From Loxodes magnus (lineage: Eukaryota > Ciliophora > Karyorelictea > Loxodida > Loxodidae), in assembly GCA_946699065.1 (NCBI GenBank), contig CAMPDV010000042.1, positions 992,001-1,056,000 on the forward strand: DNA of 64,000 bases, written 5' to 3'. This document shows positions 52,101 through 63,931 of the stretch, piece by piece. The notes below the pieces were generated by a model. It searched no databases. It was not told the origin of the DNA and saw nothing but the letters and a program-made list of their open reading frames with translations. The translations under genes and the position numbers were made by a program. Position 1 is the stretch's first letter, and the number at the start of each line of letters is the position of its first letter.

Positions 52101-55100
52101 TTGCTTCTCAGTTTTCCATTAGAGATTATCTAAAGGTAGGAACAAACCCGAAATCTATTTAATAATATTACGCCAGACTTTTCATGTTATCAACTGAGCC
52201 AAGAGTACCAGTAAATCCAAAAATGTTATCTTTATATCTACGGAAGAAAGTTAAATTAGATAAAAAGTTAGAAACTAGAGACTCGGGATCAACCTAAAGA
52301 TTTTCCTTCATTTGTAAGAATTAATGAATTCCATTTTATCAATGCTGATTTTCTTGCTGGACTCCAGTTGAAATATCAACTAATACTATTTTATTATTTT
52401 TAACAATATAAAGCTCGTTTATTTTATAATCGAATTAAGCTTTAATTGCACTATCAATTCATACTTGAAGCTAGTTCAATACATATTATCTTTAGTATTA
52501 CCTTATTTATACATATTATCTCTAAATGATACTGTTAATTAAAACTAGAAGATATTCTTTTAAGCTTTATTTTCCATTAATTTCTGCAACTCTCTCCTCA
52601 TCAACAGGAATGTCTCCTTTACATTCTTCATTTAGATAAGTAAGACTGATTTAAAAGTTATACCATATTACTTTCATAATAGAAACTAGATATTCCATAC
52701 CCCTTATTTATTTCGATAAATATGTAGATTCTGCCTATTTATCTACAAACATGCTATCAACTTCATCTACTATTACTAATTCACTTTTCCTTCCTTTTAA
52801 AGTTCCTAATTTTGAATACTCATCCCTCAAAACATCGCCTTCGAAGCTACCAGTAACTCCATATACTATATTTTTTAAGTAGCAAGATTCTTCTTCTTCT
52901 TCATTTACTCCTATATTATGAGCGCATGACAGACCTAATAGGTTATAAAAATTAGAAATTTATCCACAAGGATCTGCATCTCTAATTGCTAATACTTCTG
53001 AACTAGTTACTATATCAACTTTTAAGCCCTGTAAACATTTAAATGCAGCTAGCATTGCTATAATTCCACTTTTTCCTTCTCCAGATTTTATTTAGAGTAT
53101 TCTTCCTTTTTTATTAGCGTAAATCATTAATAACAGGGATACTATCTAAACATCTCTAATTCTATATTTGCAAATTTATTCCCAAGCTTTTATGATTTTT
53201 ACAATTAGAGGTATATAATCAGCCTAAGCAGATAAATCGATATTGCTTTGCTGATCAATTAATTGTGGCTTTATAAATTAGATATCTACTTTAAGTTTAG
53301 GAACAGCCCAATTAACGGGTAGTAAATGCTCGTTTGCATTTTTCTTTTCTTCGTAAGTAACTTCAAGTTCTTTCAGGATTTCCTCAAAAGTTTTATCCTT
53401 TAGATAGGCTAATTTTTATTTATCACTCTTCACTTTCGGTTATTTTTTCTTAATGACAATAAGCTTAATTTCTTGTTCAAACTCTACTTTATTTTGAAAC
53501 TCTTTAATTAGAGATTTTATTTTCAGATTGTTTTTTCTTTTGTACATCTTCCACACTAAATTTTGTTTTAGTAGCAATGGCAAATATAACGCCTTTACAT
53601 TTTGGAAATTTTGCTGCATTATTGAACTGATTCCTTCCAAGTTTTATTAATTACCAAATACAATCATCTCAGTTACTGCATCGCCTTTATGAACTTTGAG
53701 TATTTAAAAAATACAGATTATAGCATACAACCGGATTTTTTAAGACTTTTAGTTCTGGTAAATATATAAGAACTTTTGGATAATTTCAAGAGGTTTGAAG
53801 ACATTATTTTTATAGACTCTTTCTATTTATATCATTTTAATCATAAAATCCATTATGACTATCTATTCAACGAAATTAATCCCCATATCTTCATTTTATA
53901 TAGTTTTTCATACTTCTTTTAGTGCTTTTTACGAGGTCATAATGTCGTCTATATATAGTATTTCGAATACTTTTTACATTTTCTCTAAAACTATTTTCTA
54001 AAAGCTTCATTGAGTAGTTTAAAGCTTTATAACTTTTTTCAATATTTCCATTTCCATCCAGAACCCTAAAAATTATTTTTGCTAATTATATTTACTTGCC
54101 TCTTCCATTATACTAGCTATCAATTACTAGTATTTTTCATTCAATTCTTAAGTGAAGTTAGTTCTTTTATCAGCTAAACTTATCATCAAGATTCTACAAA
54201 GTCTTGTTATATCTTTACATTCTACCAAAAACTATTTAAACTAGTTTCTCATTATCAAAATAGTTTAGACTATAGAAAGCAGTTTAAGTATTAAATTATA
54301 AGGATTTTATAATTACCATAAGTTAAATTTATTTATCTACATTGTAAGATACTAAATTTGCATTGTATCCTTTATGCTTGCAAACGCTTCAAATTCAATT
54401 TTTATTTGACTAAGTCATGAACCAATTTCCTTCTCTTGCTTTTAATCCTATTCATCTTGGTTTTATTAATTTTTATCTTTATTTCTTTGATTTAATATTA
54501 ATATTTCTTCTTTTTGCTTTTATTACTAGTTTTCTTATTAATTTTATTAATTTTCTATCTCTCTTTTTTATTATATATTCTATTAGATAGAACCTTCATT
54601 TTACTAGAAACTATGTTCATGTTCTCTTTCTCTACTTTATTGCATTTAGTTTTATTCTCGCTAATTTGGGAAGTTTTATTAATTTTCTTATTCTCTTTCT
54701 CTATTTTACTACTAGAAATTTTATTTCTATACATTTTCTTATTCTCTTTTGATATTTTGTTCTTTATTTTATTAATCGTTATAAATATTTTCTTTTCTCT
54801 AATTTTCTATTTTATCTTCGTTTTAATTGCTCTAATTTCTTTCATTTTATACTAAATTGATTTTTCCTTCATTTTCTTAATTTTCTTAATTTTCTTAATT
54901 TCGACTTTATTAGTTTTTTTAATCTTTTTAGGTTTATTAAGATAAATCCGTTTGATTATTTTACATTTTCTTTTGTTAGTCAAAATTTTTGTTGTTTAAG
55001 CTAGAAATACTCTGGGTTTCAGCTTTTAAATCTTAATTAGTTTTTCTTTTACTTTAATTGGACTAAGCATATAAATCATTTTTCAAATTATCATTCACTT

Positions 55101-55227
55101 ATTCTTTAGTTCCCGTATGAGTTGCTACATCTTATTCCTTTTAATTTTTTTCTTATTTACTTGTATTACCTTGTATCGGCTAAATTGATTATGTAGTTTT
55201 TGAACTTTTACCACAGCTACAGCCCAT
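49138..55227 (-). CDS. giant SecA-like ATPase, 2,029 aa, acylation-type N-terminus
   Basis: Intact, intron-free frame of 2,030 codons, ATG 55227 to TGA 49140-49138. The N-terminus MGCSCGKSSK fits N-myristoylation plus palmitoylation, predicting membrane anchoring. Residues about 12-270 are Gln/Asn/Glu-rich low complexity with ENQ repeats. Residues 270-700 are helical. The SecA ATPase follows: Walker A IKSGEGKS (Lys about 714-720), Walker B VDEVDSM (Asp821, Glu822), HWQNGIHQFLQMKE with Trp963 coded by TGA, GFTGTLGS, STNLAGRGIDLKL (1118 on) and the arginine-finger motif QAFGRTARQGRKG (about 1160). Then come a helical region, a hydrophobic hairpin about 1500-1562 (LIGGVATTIYRGSGVAIIWI), a coiled coil about 1570-1870 and a helical end. 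SecA-like proteins of this kind occur in other ciliates; whether they move proteins or RNA is unknown. Bacterial SecA is about 900 aa. Confidence 0.9.
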
Positions 55228-58200
55228 TTTTATTATGATACAACAACTAGGTAGAATAAGACTTAATTTATTTCATTAGAATTTTAATTCTATTAAAGAC
55301 TATCAAATTACTATTTATACCTGTATACTATCTATTACTGCTTAATTTATATTCATTCTGTTCTTAATAATCCTCATACTCTCTATTAGCCTTATTGTGA
55401 AGTTATTTTATAAACTTTTAAATCTAATTATTAGATATAATTTATTATTAACCTTTACCTTATTAATAGGTTTCATTTTACTGCTAAGCGCTCCAAAAAA
55501 GGCTTAGTTTTTGTTTATTACTTATAGATTTAACTATCTTTACTTCTTTGAGTTTATAATACTAGAGCTTGTATTAATATAACAAAATATGATTATTTTA
55601 TTATTCAGAATTCATAACTTTTGACTTTGTTTTAGTTATATGTTCAAATAAAAATAATAATACCTTAAGATTATAGAATGCTATTTTTTACCTTTATTTG
55701 ATTACCTCTCTATTAAATACTTTATTTATTGCCGTTTTGCATATGATTAACTTTCTTTTTCTGACTCTCATAAGTTTATCTTTTTATACTAAAAGCAAAT
55801 TAATTATGAGAGCTTTTGTAAATTAGCATCTTTCTTCTTAATATACTATAATAATTGACGTTTACTCTAATCTTGCTTATTTTTCCTTCCTTTTACTTTC
55901 CAGTAAAGTAAATTTAGCCTAAGTAACTCAAAGGAATTTTACAATGATTTGCTCCTAATTTAATAGCTATCTTTATTTTACTGCACTCAAGTTAGATAGC
56001 TATATAACTAAAGTCTTTTACCTACTTTAACTTTTCTTATTTCTGAATCATATTAGTTTAATTAAAGCTTTCTCATTTACTTTTCATCTCTAATCTTCTA
56101 TAAGCATAGCAATAAGGAGAAGCTTATTATTAAATCGCTCTATTTTTATAAATAAAGTTAGCTTTTTCCATAATAAATAATAAGCTGCTTAATATCTAAA
56201 ATTCATTATTTTCTTTAGTAATTCCCTGTAATCTTTAATATAGAAATATCATTAACAGTATAATATATCTAACTTTTGATATCTCAATAGCAATTTAACA
56301 CTTTACTAGTTAAGCAAAATTAATTAGATTTGATTAACTTAATCATTTATCAAAAGTGTATAGTAATAGGAAATGTACTTTGAATGATCCAACTTAATTA
56401 AGTAAGTTGGGAATATGAATATAGGTATCTTAAGAAATCCTAAATGCTTTACTAATTTGAAACTTAATGTAGATAGTTATTAGACATTAGCAATAAGCAC
56501 TCTGTTTATCTTTATTAATTCTACTTAAATACTCTTTTAACTTTATTGATAAACAAAAAGAAGAAAAAGGAGATTTAGTATGTAAATTTATTTATATGAT
56601 AGAATTAGAAGGGAGATGATACAATTGCGAAGATAGAGAGGCAGAAGAAACTATACAGTAAATGAATTAAAGATAAAATGGTAGCTCTTGCAATGATATA
56701 ATATTTGGATATTGGTGAATAATGAAAAAATAAGTAAAAATTCTAATTTTAGTAGATAGTTGCATAAATCAGTGAAATATAGTTAACCAGTTTATCTATC
56801 TATTAATCTAGGCAATTGACTAATTTAAAAATTCCTAGAGCAAACTATGTATCGTCATTTGAAGTTCGTCATTCATAAAATTAAATAATTTAAGTATATC
56901 AACAAAAGTCAAAGAGTTAATAAAGGAAGGTAGAGTAATTTATATTAAGTTAGTACCATTTATTGAAATAAAATATATACTATAAATAAATTGGTTAATA
57001 GTTAAGAAATCTATCCTTATTTAGCGGAATTTTTTTATATTTCATAAAGAAACAAGTTTAGAAATAAATTTTATAAAAAGAGTATTGCAGTTCTAAGCAC
57101 TTAAAAGCAAGTCGTTATATTTTAAAGATTAAACTTTTCTGACATCATAATAGAGGTTAAGATGAAAGAAAATAAGTTTAAGTTTAAAATTCTATGCGTT
57201 TAATCAATAATGCTTCTTTAAAAATCGAATACTCAATCTTTATTATGATTCTAACTTTTCTTAAATGTATAAAATTATTGTGAAAAATATTTGCCTTCTC
57301 TTATTTAACTATTGACATAATATATTTTTCTTTCTTCTATGCTCAATTAGTAATTTAGCATAATATAAAAATTTGAAATTTAATTTAAAATGGGTTTTAG
57401 AAGTCCTTAAAGATAATAATTACTTCCTTCAATTAAAAAACATTAGTTACTTTTGAAAGTTTCATCATATCTATATCACTATATAATCATTCTTGACTTC
57501 TTTCTTTTGTTTCTTTTTTCTACATTAGGTAATTTAAATCTTCTTTATGCTAGTTTCCTGTGAAATCGTTTGATTTAAAAAATTAAAAATTGAAATAAGG
57601 ATCTTAATATGATCTAATTATAAATTTAATTTTTAAATTTATATCACCTAGTGTAATAATTTCCAATTTATGGATTTAGTAATTTTTAAATAAAAATGTG
57701 TATATTTTATATATAATCAAAGTTGATAGAGATTATCACTATAGAAATGACGAACTTATTTTCTCTTTATGAGCTTGATATGGCCACACTTTATATCCTA
57801 TAACTCCTTTAAATTATATTTATCCTGTTTATTATTTAAACTTTCATTCGCTTACTTGCTCACTTTTTTAATTTATATGATTTTTAATAAGCATATATAA
57901 TAATTATTTTCATATATATTTATTAACTTTTCTACATATTAGCCTTATTTATCTCAAATGGATTATTTATAAAATTTATACTCTTTTTCATTATTTCTTT
58001 GTCATTTAGTTCATATCCAACTTGCTTTATTCCTTACTTTATATTCTTTATTTTTTTGATATTTAAATAATCCCAATAATTTGAACTTTATTCTTCGCAA
58101 CAATAAGCCCTACTTTTTTATGCTTAAAATCATATTTATTTATTTTAATATAATCAATCATTATTAAGCAAACATTACAATCAAGCATATACTTATTTCC

Positions 58201-58475
58201 TTTTATAAGCTTTACTTATTTTAAATTTGTATACGAAATTTATAATCATTTGCATAATCTCCCAAATACTTCTTTTATCATTATTTGGTTATTAATTTGT
58301 TGCACTAACTAGCTTGCATACTGATATATAGCTTATTTAGATCTATATAAAGTTATTAAATTAATTATTTTTTATTTATATAAAATCCATTATAAGTTTA
58401 TAACCTAGTTAATTTTTTACTTATTTAAAGCTTAAAACAGATAATTTAATTATTTTTAAAAGTTCTCTCTCAAGC
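55228..58475. other. intergenic region with one weak open frame
   Basis: 3.2 kb between the SecA-like start (minus strand) and the TRIM-like stop (minus strand), so it contains the SecA-like promoter. AT-rich; only the weak candidate at 56616-57248 stands out. No motif recognised. Confidence 0.4.
56616..57248 (+). CDS. weak candidate gene, 210 aa
   Basis: ATG 56616 to TGA 57246-57248 in one frame, basic (MIQLRRQRGRRNYTVNELK, FSRQLHKSVKYSQPVYLSIN, FLEQTMYRHLKFVIHKIK). Three in-frame TGAs would be Trp, which is no fewer than chance. No family recognised. The composition is only slightly better than AT-rich random sequence, so this may be spurious. Confidence 0.2.
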
Positions 58476-60884
58476 TCATTTACTCTTATTCAAATCTAAT
58501 CTCCCCCACAGTTTCAGTTGATTTTAACTTTCTCTTATGTCATATGCATATATAACATTTTACTCAGTATCTTACTTGCTACTCCACATCCATATTTTTT
58601 TATTCAAATAGATACCATTATACCAAAATACATCTACTTAATTTTCAAATGGATATTATTAGCCATCTTTTACAATTGTCTTATTGTCAAAAACACTCGT
58701 TTATTATAGACAATTAGCATTGTCCCATATATATACTTATTCATTCTCATTCACATATACACTTGCTAATCATGCTGCAGGCTAAGGCAATACTATATTG
58801 CATTTATATCACTCATTCTAGATGATATCATATTTAGCTATCTCATTAGTCTTGAAGTAATCATTATAGTCATTTTAACGTTATATTTTTCCACCTATTA
58901 TATATAATCTCTCTCATTGAACGCTTGTCGCATTACCTGATATCAGGTTTTTGTAATCAGCTAATTATTTTGTTGTATTAGTGTTGATATCATATATCTC
59001 ATTATGATTAAGGTGATTATAATAATTATGCGAAGACGATATTGAAGTAGGATCCATTCCTCCTATTATATATATTAATTTGCTATTATCATATCCCAAT
59101 TATGATACTAATGCTCTTGGATATATCAAATTTGTTTATTGGTTAATAATATTGTTTCTAATCTAAAATATCTACCCTAGATGTGCTTTTGTACTTTTTC
59201 CTCCCACTTATATTAATAGATCATTATTGATCTAATACGTTGATGATGCATTAGTATCATTAGGTGTCATATTCGATACTACGCTATATTGACACTATAT
59301 ATTATTATTTTCTATCTTTCAACTCTAGTTCTTGTTTGTATGATAGAATATTCTCTAGTATATTGTAATCATAGGTTGAATACTATTTAATCTCTTCCTT
59401 ATATAATACTAAAATGCCGGATCATATACATAATCACTTCAACCATTTTCTTATATTTATTATTTTAATTACCTTAACACTCTTAAATGCTCTTACTCTG
59501 TTGATAATATCTTTATTTAATCTAATAAATTAACTCTCTCTTGTTCTATTTTTAATAACTAATCTTCTAGTTGCTTATTAGTGCTTTGACTGGAAATAAG
59601 GTTCTTATTAAGTGACTCTTTTTCTATCTTTTGTTCTTAAATAAAATTTTAATTTTATTGCTACTAATTTTAAAGTTCAATGACTTTAGTATTTAACTTA
59701 CTATTTTCTTATTTTTCGATAGTCAGCTTATTTGTGAGATCCTTAATTGTGTTATCCAGAATTGTATTTTATTAATTCAACTCTTTATATTATTACTTAA
59801 TGATGTCATTTTCCTGACTCAGATTATCGAACTTTTGATTCAAATTCTATATCTAATTAGTGGCTTATAAACTCAAAGTATTAATCTAATTTTCTTTATT
59901 TAAAATTTACTAGTTCAGTATTTAGAATTACACTTAGTATTCTTATTATTGCTTTTCTTATTAACGAATTTAATCTTGTCTTTCTTTATGCAAAGCCACT
60001 ATAGTTAACTTATATCGTCTTATCTAATCTCTTAACTAGACGTTATCTTAAACTATCTACTTAACCTAACTCTCTTCCATTAGCTTATCTAAAAGCTTGT
60101 TTTAGATAGTCTAGATACTTAGGTTATCTTAGTTTATATTCTCTTAAATTTATGAAATTAACTAAAATTTATCCTATATTGAAAGCTCCAGCTGGTTCAA
60201 TAGATTCTTTTTATCCTCGCATTAGCTGATATTATCTTATTACATTAGAGTAATACTTTCTATCTAGTTACGTATTTAACAAAAGGAATCAGAGGTATGT
60301 ATTATAGATTAAATATACTACTCTAACTTTTGCTGGCAGCTATTTATTGTCTCCTGGCAAGTTTCTTAAATTTTTTAATTTGTGTTTACTGTAATCTAGA
60401 CCATTTTATCTATTCAGGATTTCTATTCTTAGCTTAACTGTCTATACCATAGGTTTAAGATAGTTATATAGTGATTTATCCTTTCCATAAGAGTTCTTAT
60501 ACTAGTTCCTATATAATTCTGTAAACTTAGTACTATATCTTCCTATTTTATACACTTATGTTCACGATGCTGCTCTTACTCACATTATCCACAGATCCTC
60601 TAACTATCCTACAGACAGTATAAAGCCATCAATTAATGATGAATCTAACACATATCCTAAGAATTATGTACTTAATCCTATAAAATTGATAGATTTAAGA
60701 TTTCAATCTACTCAATTGGTCTGTATGTATTGATATTGTGCTTACTACAAAGGAACTAATTTTATAAATTATAGAAAGTTTTCAAGCACTTTTCGCACAA
60801 AATACAACTACAGTCCAACTTTCTAGGTTTTCTAGATTCTTAGTTAAACTTTTTCTTGCATGCCTCGCACTTAATTTCTTACAT
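58476..60884 (-). CDS. TRIM-like protein: RING, B-box, coiled coil, kelch repeats
   Basis: Probable E3 ubiquitin ligase or scaffold, 802 aa, no intron; ATG 60884 to TGA 58478-58476 with an exact codon count. A RING-like finger occupies residues about 5-55 (CEACKKKF, CSCILCEKCLKTF, CSKH). A textbook B-box 2 follows at about 78-103 with spacing C-x2-H-x7-C-x7-C-x2-C-x4-H-x2-H (CQIH ... CGQCEQEQHREH). A long Gln/Glu-rich coiled coil spans about 130-450 (QLEDQLLKIEQERVNLLDQ). Several kelch blades span about 555-790 (LIYIIGGMDPTSIS, RLYIIGGKIQ, with the blade Trp in NEWYKC and AAWLAS coded by TGA). RING-B-box-coiled-coil order defines TRIM proteins; a kelch C-terminus substitutes for the usual SPRY or NHL. 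A second TGA six bases beyond the stop could extend it slightly if the first is read as Trp. Confidence 0.85.
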
Positions 60885-61879
60885 TTAATTTAATGAAATT
60901 TAAAGTAAAAATGCTACTTAATACTTTGAAGCATTCTAAATGCTTTTTAAAGCTTAATTGTTACTCCTTTATTAGTTTCTTTTATCTACTCATTAAGTCT
61001 TATCAATCACTTTCTTCCTTTTAAAATCTATTTATAAAATGGAAGCTTTTTCTCTCTAATTTTTAGTGGGTTATAGAAATTGTTCGCTGTATAAATAGTA
61101 AGAAGCAGATTATTAGTAGACAAGGCATAAGCTTGTAAATAGCTAGACATAATTAGACTATTAGCAAGAATAGAATGACTTTAGTAATTTCAGTAATCAG
61201 TATTAAGCAGTATAAAGAAGGTTATAAGCACTCAGTCAATAAAGCATATCCAAGCAGTATATTTAATGTACTTATACTAAAATACATAAAAAGGAAGATG
61301 TATAAGTAATGGTAACTAAGAAGTTAATTTATTAAGCAATTAGAAATAAAAAATGCAACTTGAAGCATAGATGGTAGAGTAACTGGAATATTTAAGGATT
61401 TAGAAGAAAAAAGGAAGAATATATTGATTAAAAGCATTCAAATATAAAATAATATGTCATTTATGTGCCTTTATTAATAAAAAACCATTGAGGGATCTAA
61501 TAATTGCGAACCAGTTAATATTTTCGAGGATAGATCTAAGTTTTTAGTATAATTCAAATTTAAAAATGTGTCTTAGGTTCGTAAAAAGGCTTTTAAAGTG
61601 GAAAGAGTTCCCATTTACCCAATTTTATGTGATAAAAATTAAGTTTATTTATCAAATCTACTGTTAAATTTACTCTAGATATTCTCCAGATTTTAATAGA
61701 AGCTTAATTCTTATTTAAGTGCTATAGCTTAATCTACCTTTCGATTATTTCCATACTCAACATTATTATATTGGTTACTTTTATTCTTACTAGCAAAATA
61801 AGGATATTATCAGAAGAAAAGTTTAGTTTTAAAGCAGTCTAAAATAAATAATCTAATCATCAATTCAAGGTCAAAAAGA
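60885..61879. other. intergenic region
   Basis: Upstream of the TRIM-like gene on the minus strand and before a LINE fragment on the plus strand. AT-rich and moderately A-rich from 61080 on; no gene recognised. Confidence 0.4.
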
Positions 61880-63375
61880 CATTCAGGAGAGTTATCTATG
61901 TTAATAGAAAGATTTGAAGCAGCTTTTAAATATTATGAATGATAACAATTTTCAGAGACTTCAATTTCTAATAATCCCATAAGCATAATTAACGTAAGTT
62001 AGAAGATAGAGCTTTTATTAGATATGTATCAAATTAATACAGTTTAAAACTAAATTAAAAGACTATAAATCTCATTTATCAAAGAACCAGCCAAAGATCT
62101 AATAAGCTGCAGCAAATATCAGATTCATACAGAACTACATTCTTATATATGCAGATTTATTAGACACAGGATAGACTTACTATTAAACACTAATCTAATT
62201 TAATATAATCTAAGAAATAATTCATTTATTAATTCCGTTTTAGACAATTTTCAACTCGCCAACATAGCTACCAAGTACTCTAATATCATATAGAAGTATA
62301 CAAATATTTATCCTCAGAAAGCTAAGCAAAATATTACAAAACTTTTAGAATAATTTCTAGAAAACCAAGAAGATATAGTATATAGTTAATTATTAATTGA
62401 AGTTAATATCAAATCTTAAGCTATTTTTTCAATTGATGAGATATGAGAATGTAACTCCTTGATTTTTTATACTCTATGCAGATTTTTGACACTACCTAAA
62501 GCAGAATATTGAGGAGAAGCTCTATGAAGTATCCAAAAAGGAAAAGATGGAACTTTGAGTAAAAATAATCAAGCATGATAACTATTTCAAGAAAAGCCTT
62601 TTAAATAGCAATTTCAACATTTATGAGCTATGCTATATAGATTTGAATTGGTTACCTTATAAGCATACTATGTCTCTGAAGTTCTTTAAGCTCTATTATA
62701 AAATGAAATAAGAAAGTAATAATTTTCCTAAATCACTAATAGGTTCTCTTTCATTAGTAACCGGAAAAAAGAGTTTCAATTACTATAATCAAATTTAACA
62801 AATATCAAACTTTATCTTATCAAACTACAGAATTCCTACAAAAGTACCACATATAAATTTCACTAAATATATGAGAGACAAAATACAAAATTGTTTCTAT
62901 AATACAGATACTTAAAGTTTAAAAGAATGAAAATATCTAGAATGTACATTGATTAATTTGACAATCTTTAACAGTTTCCACAAATTACTTATACTAAATT
63001 AAAAAAACAGTTAAGACAAGAATTATTAGAATGCATAAACTTAGAATCCAATCCTATAACTTTCGGAAGCATATTCAAGATTGTAATTCTCATATTGATA
63101 ATCCTTATTATATGTGTTAAGATTATGAAACATTTGAACAAATTTTTAAATGTATATACTATTCTAATCTAATGGATTTACTATCGTAAAAGATCGGAAA
63201 TTATGAATTAAGGTACCTTATATTATATATAATCAAGAATATATAAACTCATTTTTAAGATGCTAATTGGAGTACTTAGATTTATAAATAAAGATTCTTC
63301 ACAAGAAACTAATTTTATGAAATATGAATTGTTGAAAATTTAAAAAGAAACAAAAAGGAAAAAAGTAAAAGATGA
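61880..63375 (+). mobile_element. decayed LINE 3' region
   Basis: Plus-strand remnant of the same LINE family. The upstream part reads LLEQFLENQEDIVYSQLLIE in one frame. After a frame change about 62440 it reads FFILYADFWHYLKQNIEEKL, CYIDLNWLPYKHTMSLKFFK and KSFNYYNQIQQISNFILSNY, the region behind the reverse-transcriptase palm. A second change near 62990 leads to HKLRIQSYNFRKHIQDCNSH and YYMCQDYETFEQIFKCIYY, the KLR-plus-knuckle C-terminus shared by all copies. Ends about TGA 63373. Frameshifts and the missing endonuclease mark it as dead. The 5' limit is uncertain. Confidence 0.6.
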
Positions 63376-63541
63376 GAAAATAGCAAAAGTAATTGAAAAA
63401 TGATGAGATAAAATGATATTAAAAACAATTAAAGAGCTATAAATCTTTTTTTTCTAAAATTTAATTAAATAATCTTAAATCTGTTGTATAGTTTATTAAA
63501 GCAAATTGCATATATTACTATGAGAAAAAAAAAGAAAAAAA

Positions 63542-63931
63542 ATGGAAGGCAAGCAAAAGAAAATTGAAATAAAGAAAGCCAAGAAGCTTGTACAAAAACA
63601 AATACAACGTCAAATAAAAGAACTTACTGGCCCTGACTCTCCTTCATCGGCAAAAGGAAAACGCCTTTAAGGATACACTGAGGAGCAAGAATTTGATACA
63701 ATCGAATCGTTAAGCAATCAAGTTTGACTTATGAAGAAAAATTTCTAAAAGCAGGATGAAGTAATATTTAATCTCGCGGAAAAGATAAGGGAACTCCTAA
63801 TCACAATTGTAGAACTTAATTACAAACCAACTGTTTAAAAAACCAGCAGATAAAAAGTCAAGTAGGGACTTAAGATAACTCTGACTGAAATCTTAATTTA
63901 GATCGAACAAAGCTGGCATAATGGATATTGA
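63542..63931 (+). CDS. small Lys/Gln-rich protein, 129 aa
   Basis: Function not recognised. ATG 63542 to TGA 63929-63931, one in-frame TGA (NQVWLMKK). The N-terminal 35 residues are very basic and helical (MEGKQKKIEIKKAKKLVQKQ). A short turn follows (TGPDSPSSAKGKRL), then two amphipathic helices (EVIFNLAEKIRELLITIVEL, LKITLTEILIQIEQSWHNGY). The codon pattern is less AT-biased than the surrounding DNA (CTC, GCG, GCC, GGC are used), which supports a real gene. An ATG 24 nt upstream is in another frame. Could be a small coiled-coil or RNA-binding protein; that is only a guess from charge. Confidence 0.55.

Larger units (their letters stand above)
36510..53648. repeat. segmental duplication, copy B (LINE-interrupted)
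   Basis: Same gene order as 8191-17398. Without the 6.26-kb LINE it is about 10.9 kb, longer than copy A mainly because of about 1.4 kb extra between D2 and the SecA-like gene and 214 nt in the SecA-like coiled coil. Its right edge lies within an intact SecA-like gene, so this is probably the source locus. Confidence 0.85.

Noticed and set aside
36510-53648. Tetrahymena germline Tlr/Polinton-type element
   Set aside because: No long terminal inverted repeats, integrase, packaging ATPase or DNA polymerase were seen; gene content is secreted protein, membrane protein and SecA-like ATPase.
54514-54855. Hydrophobic plus-strand open frame of 113 codons
   Set aside because: It is the reverse complement of the Gln/Asn/Glu/Lys-rich linker of the SecA-like gene; Leu/Phe/Ile arise from antisense TAA, GAA and AAT codons.
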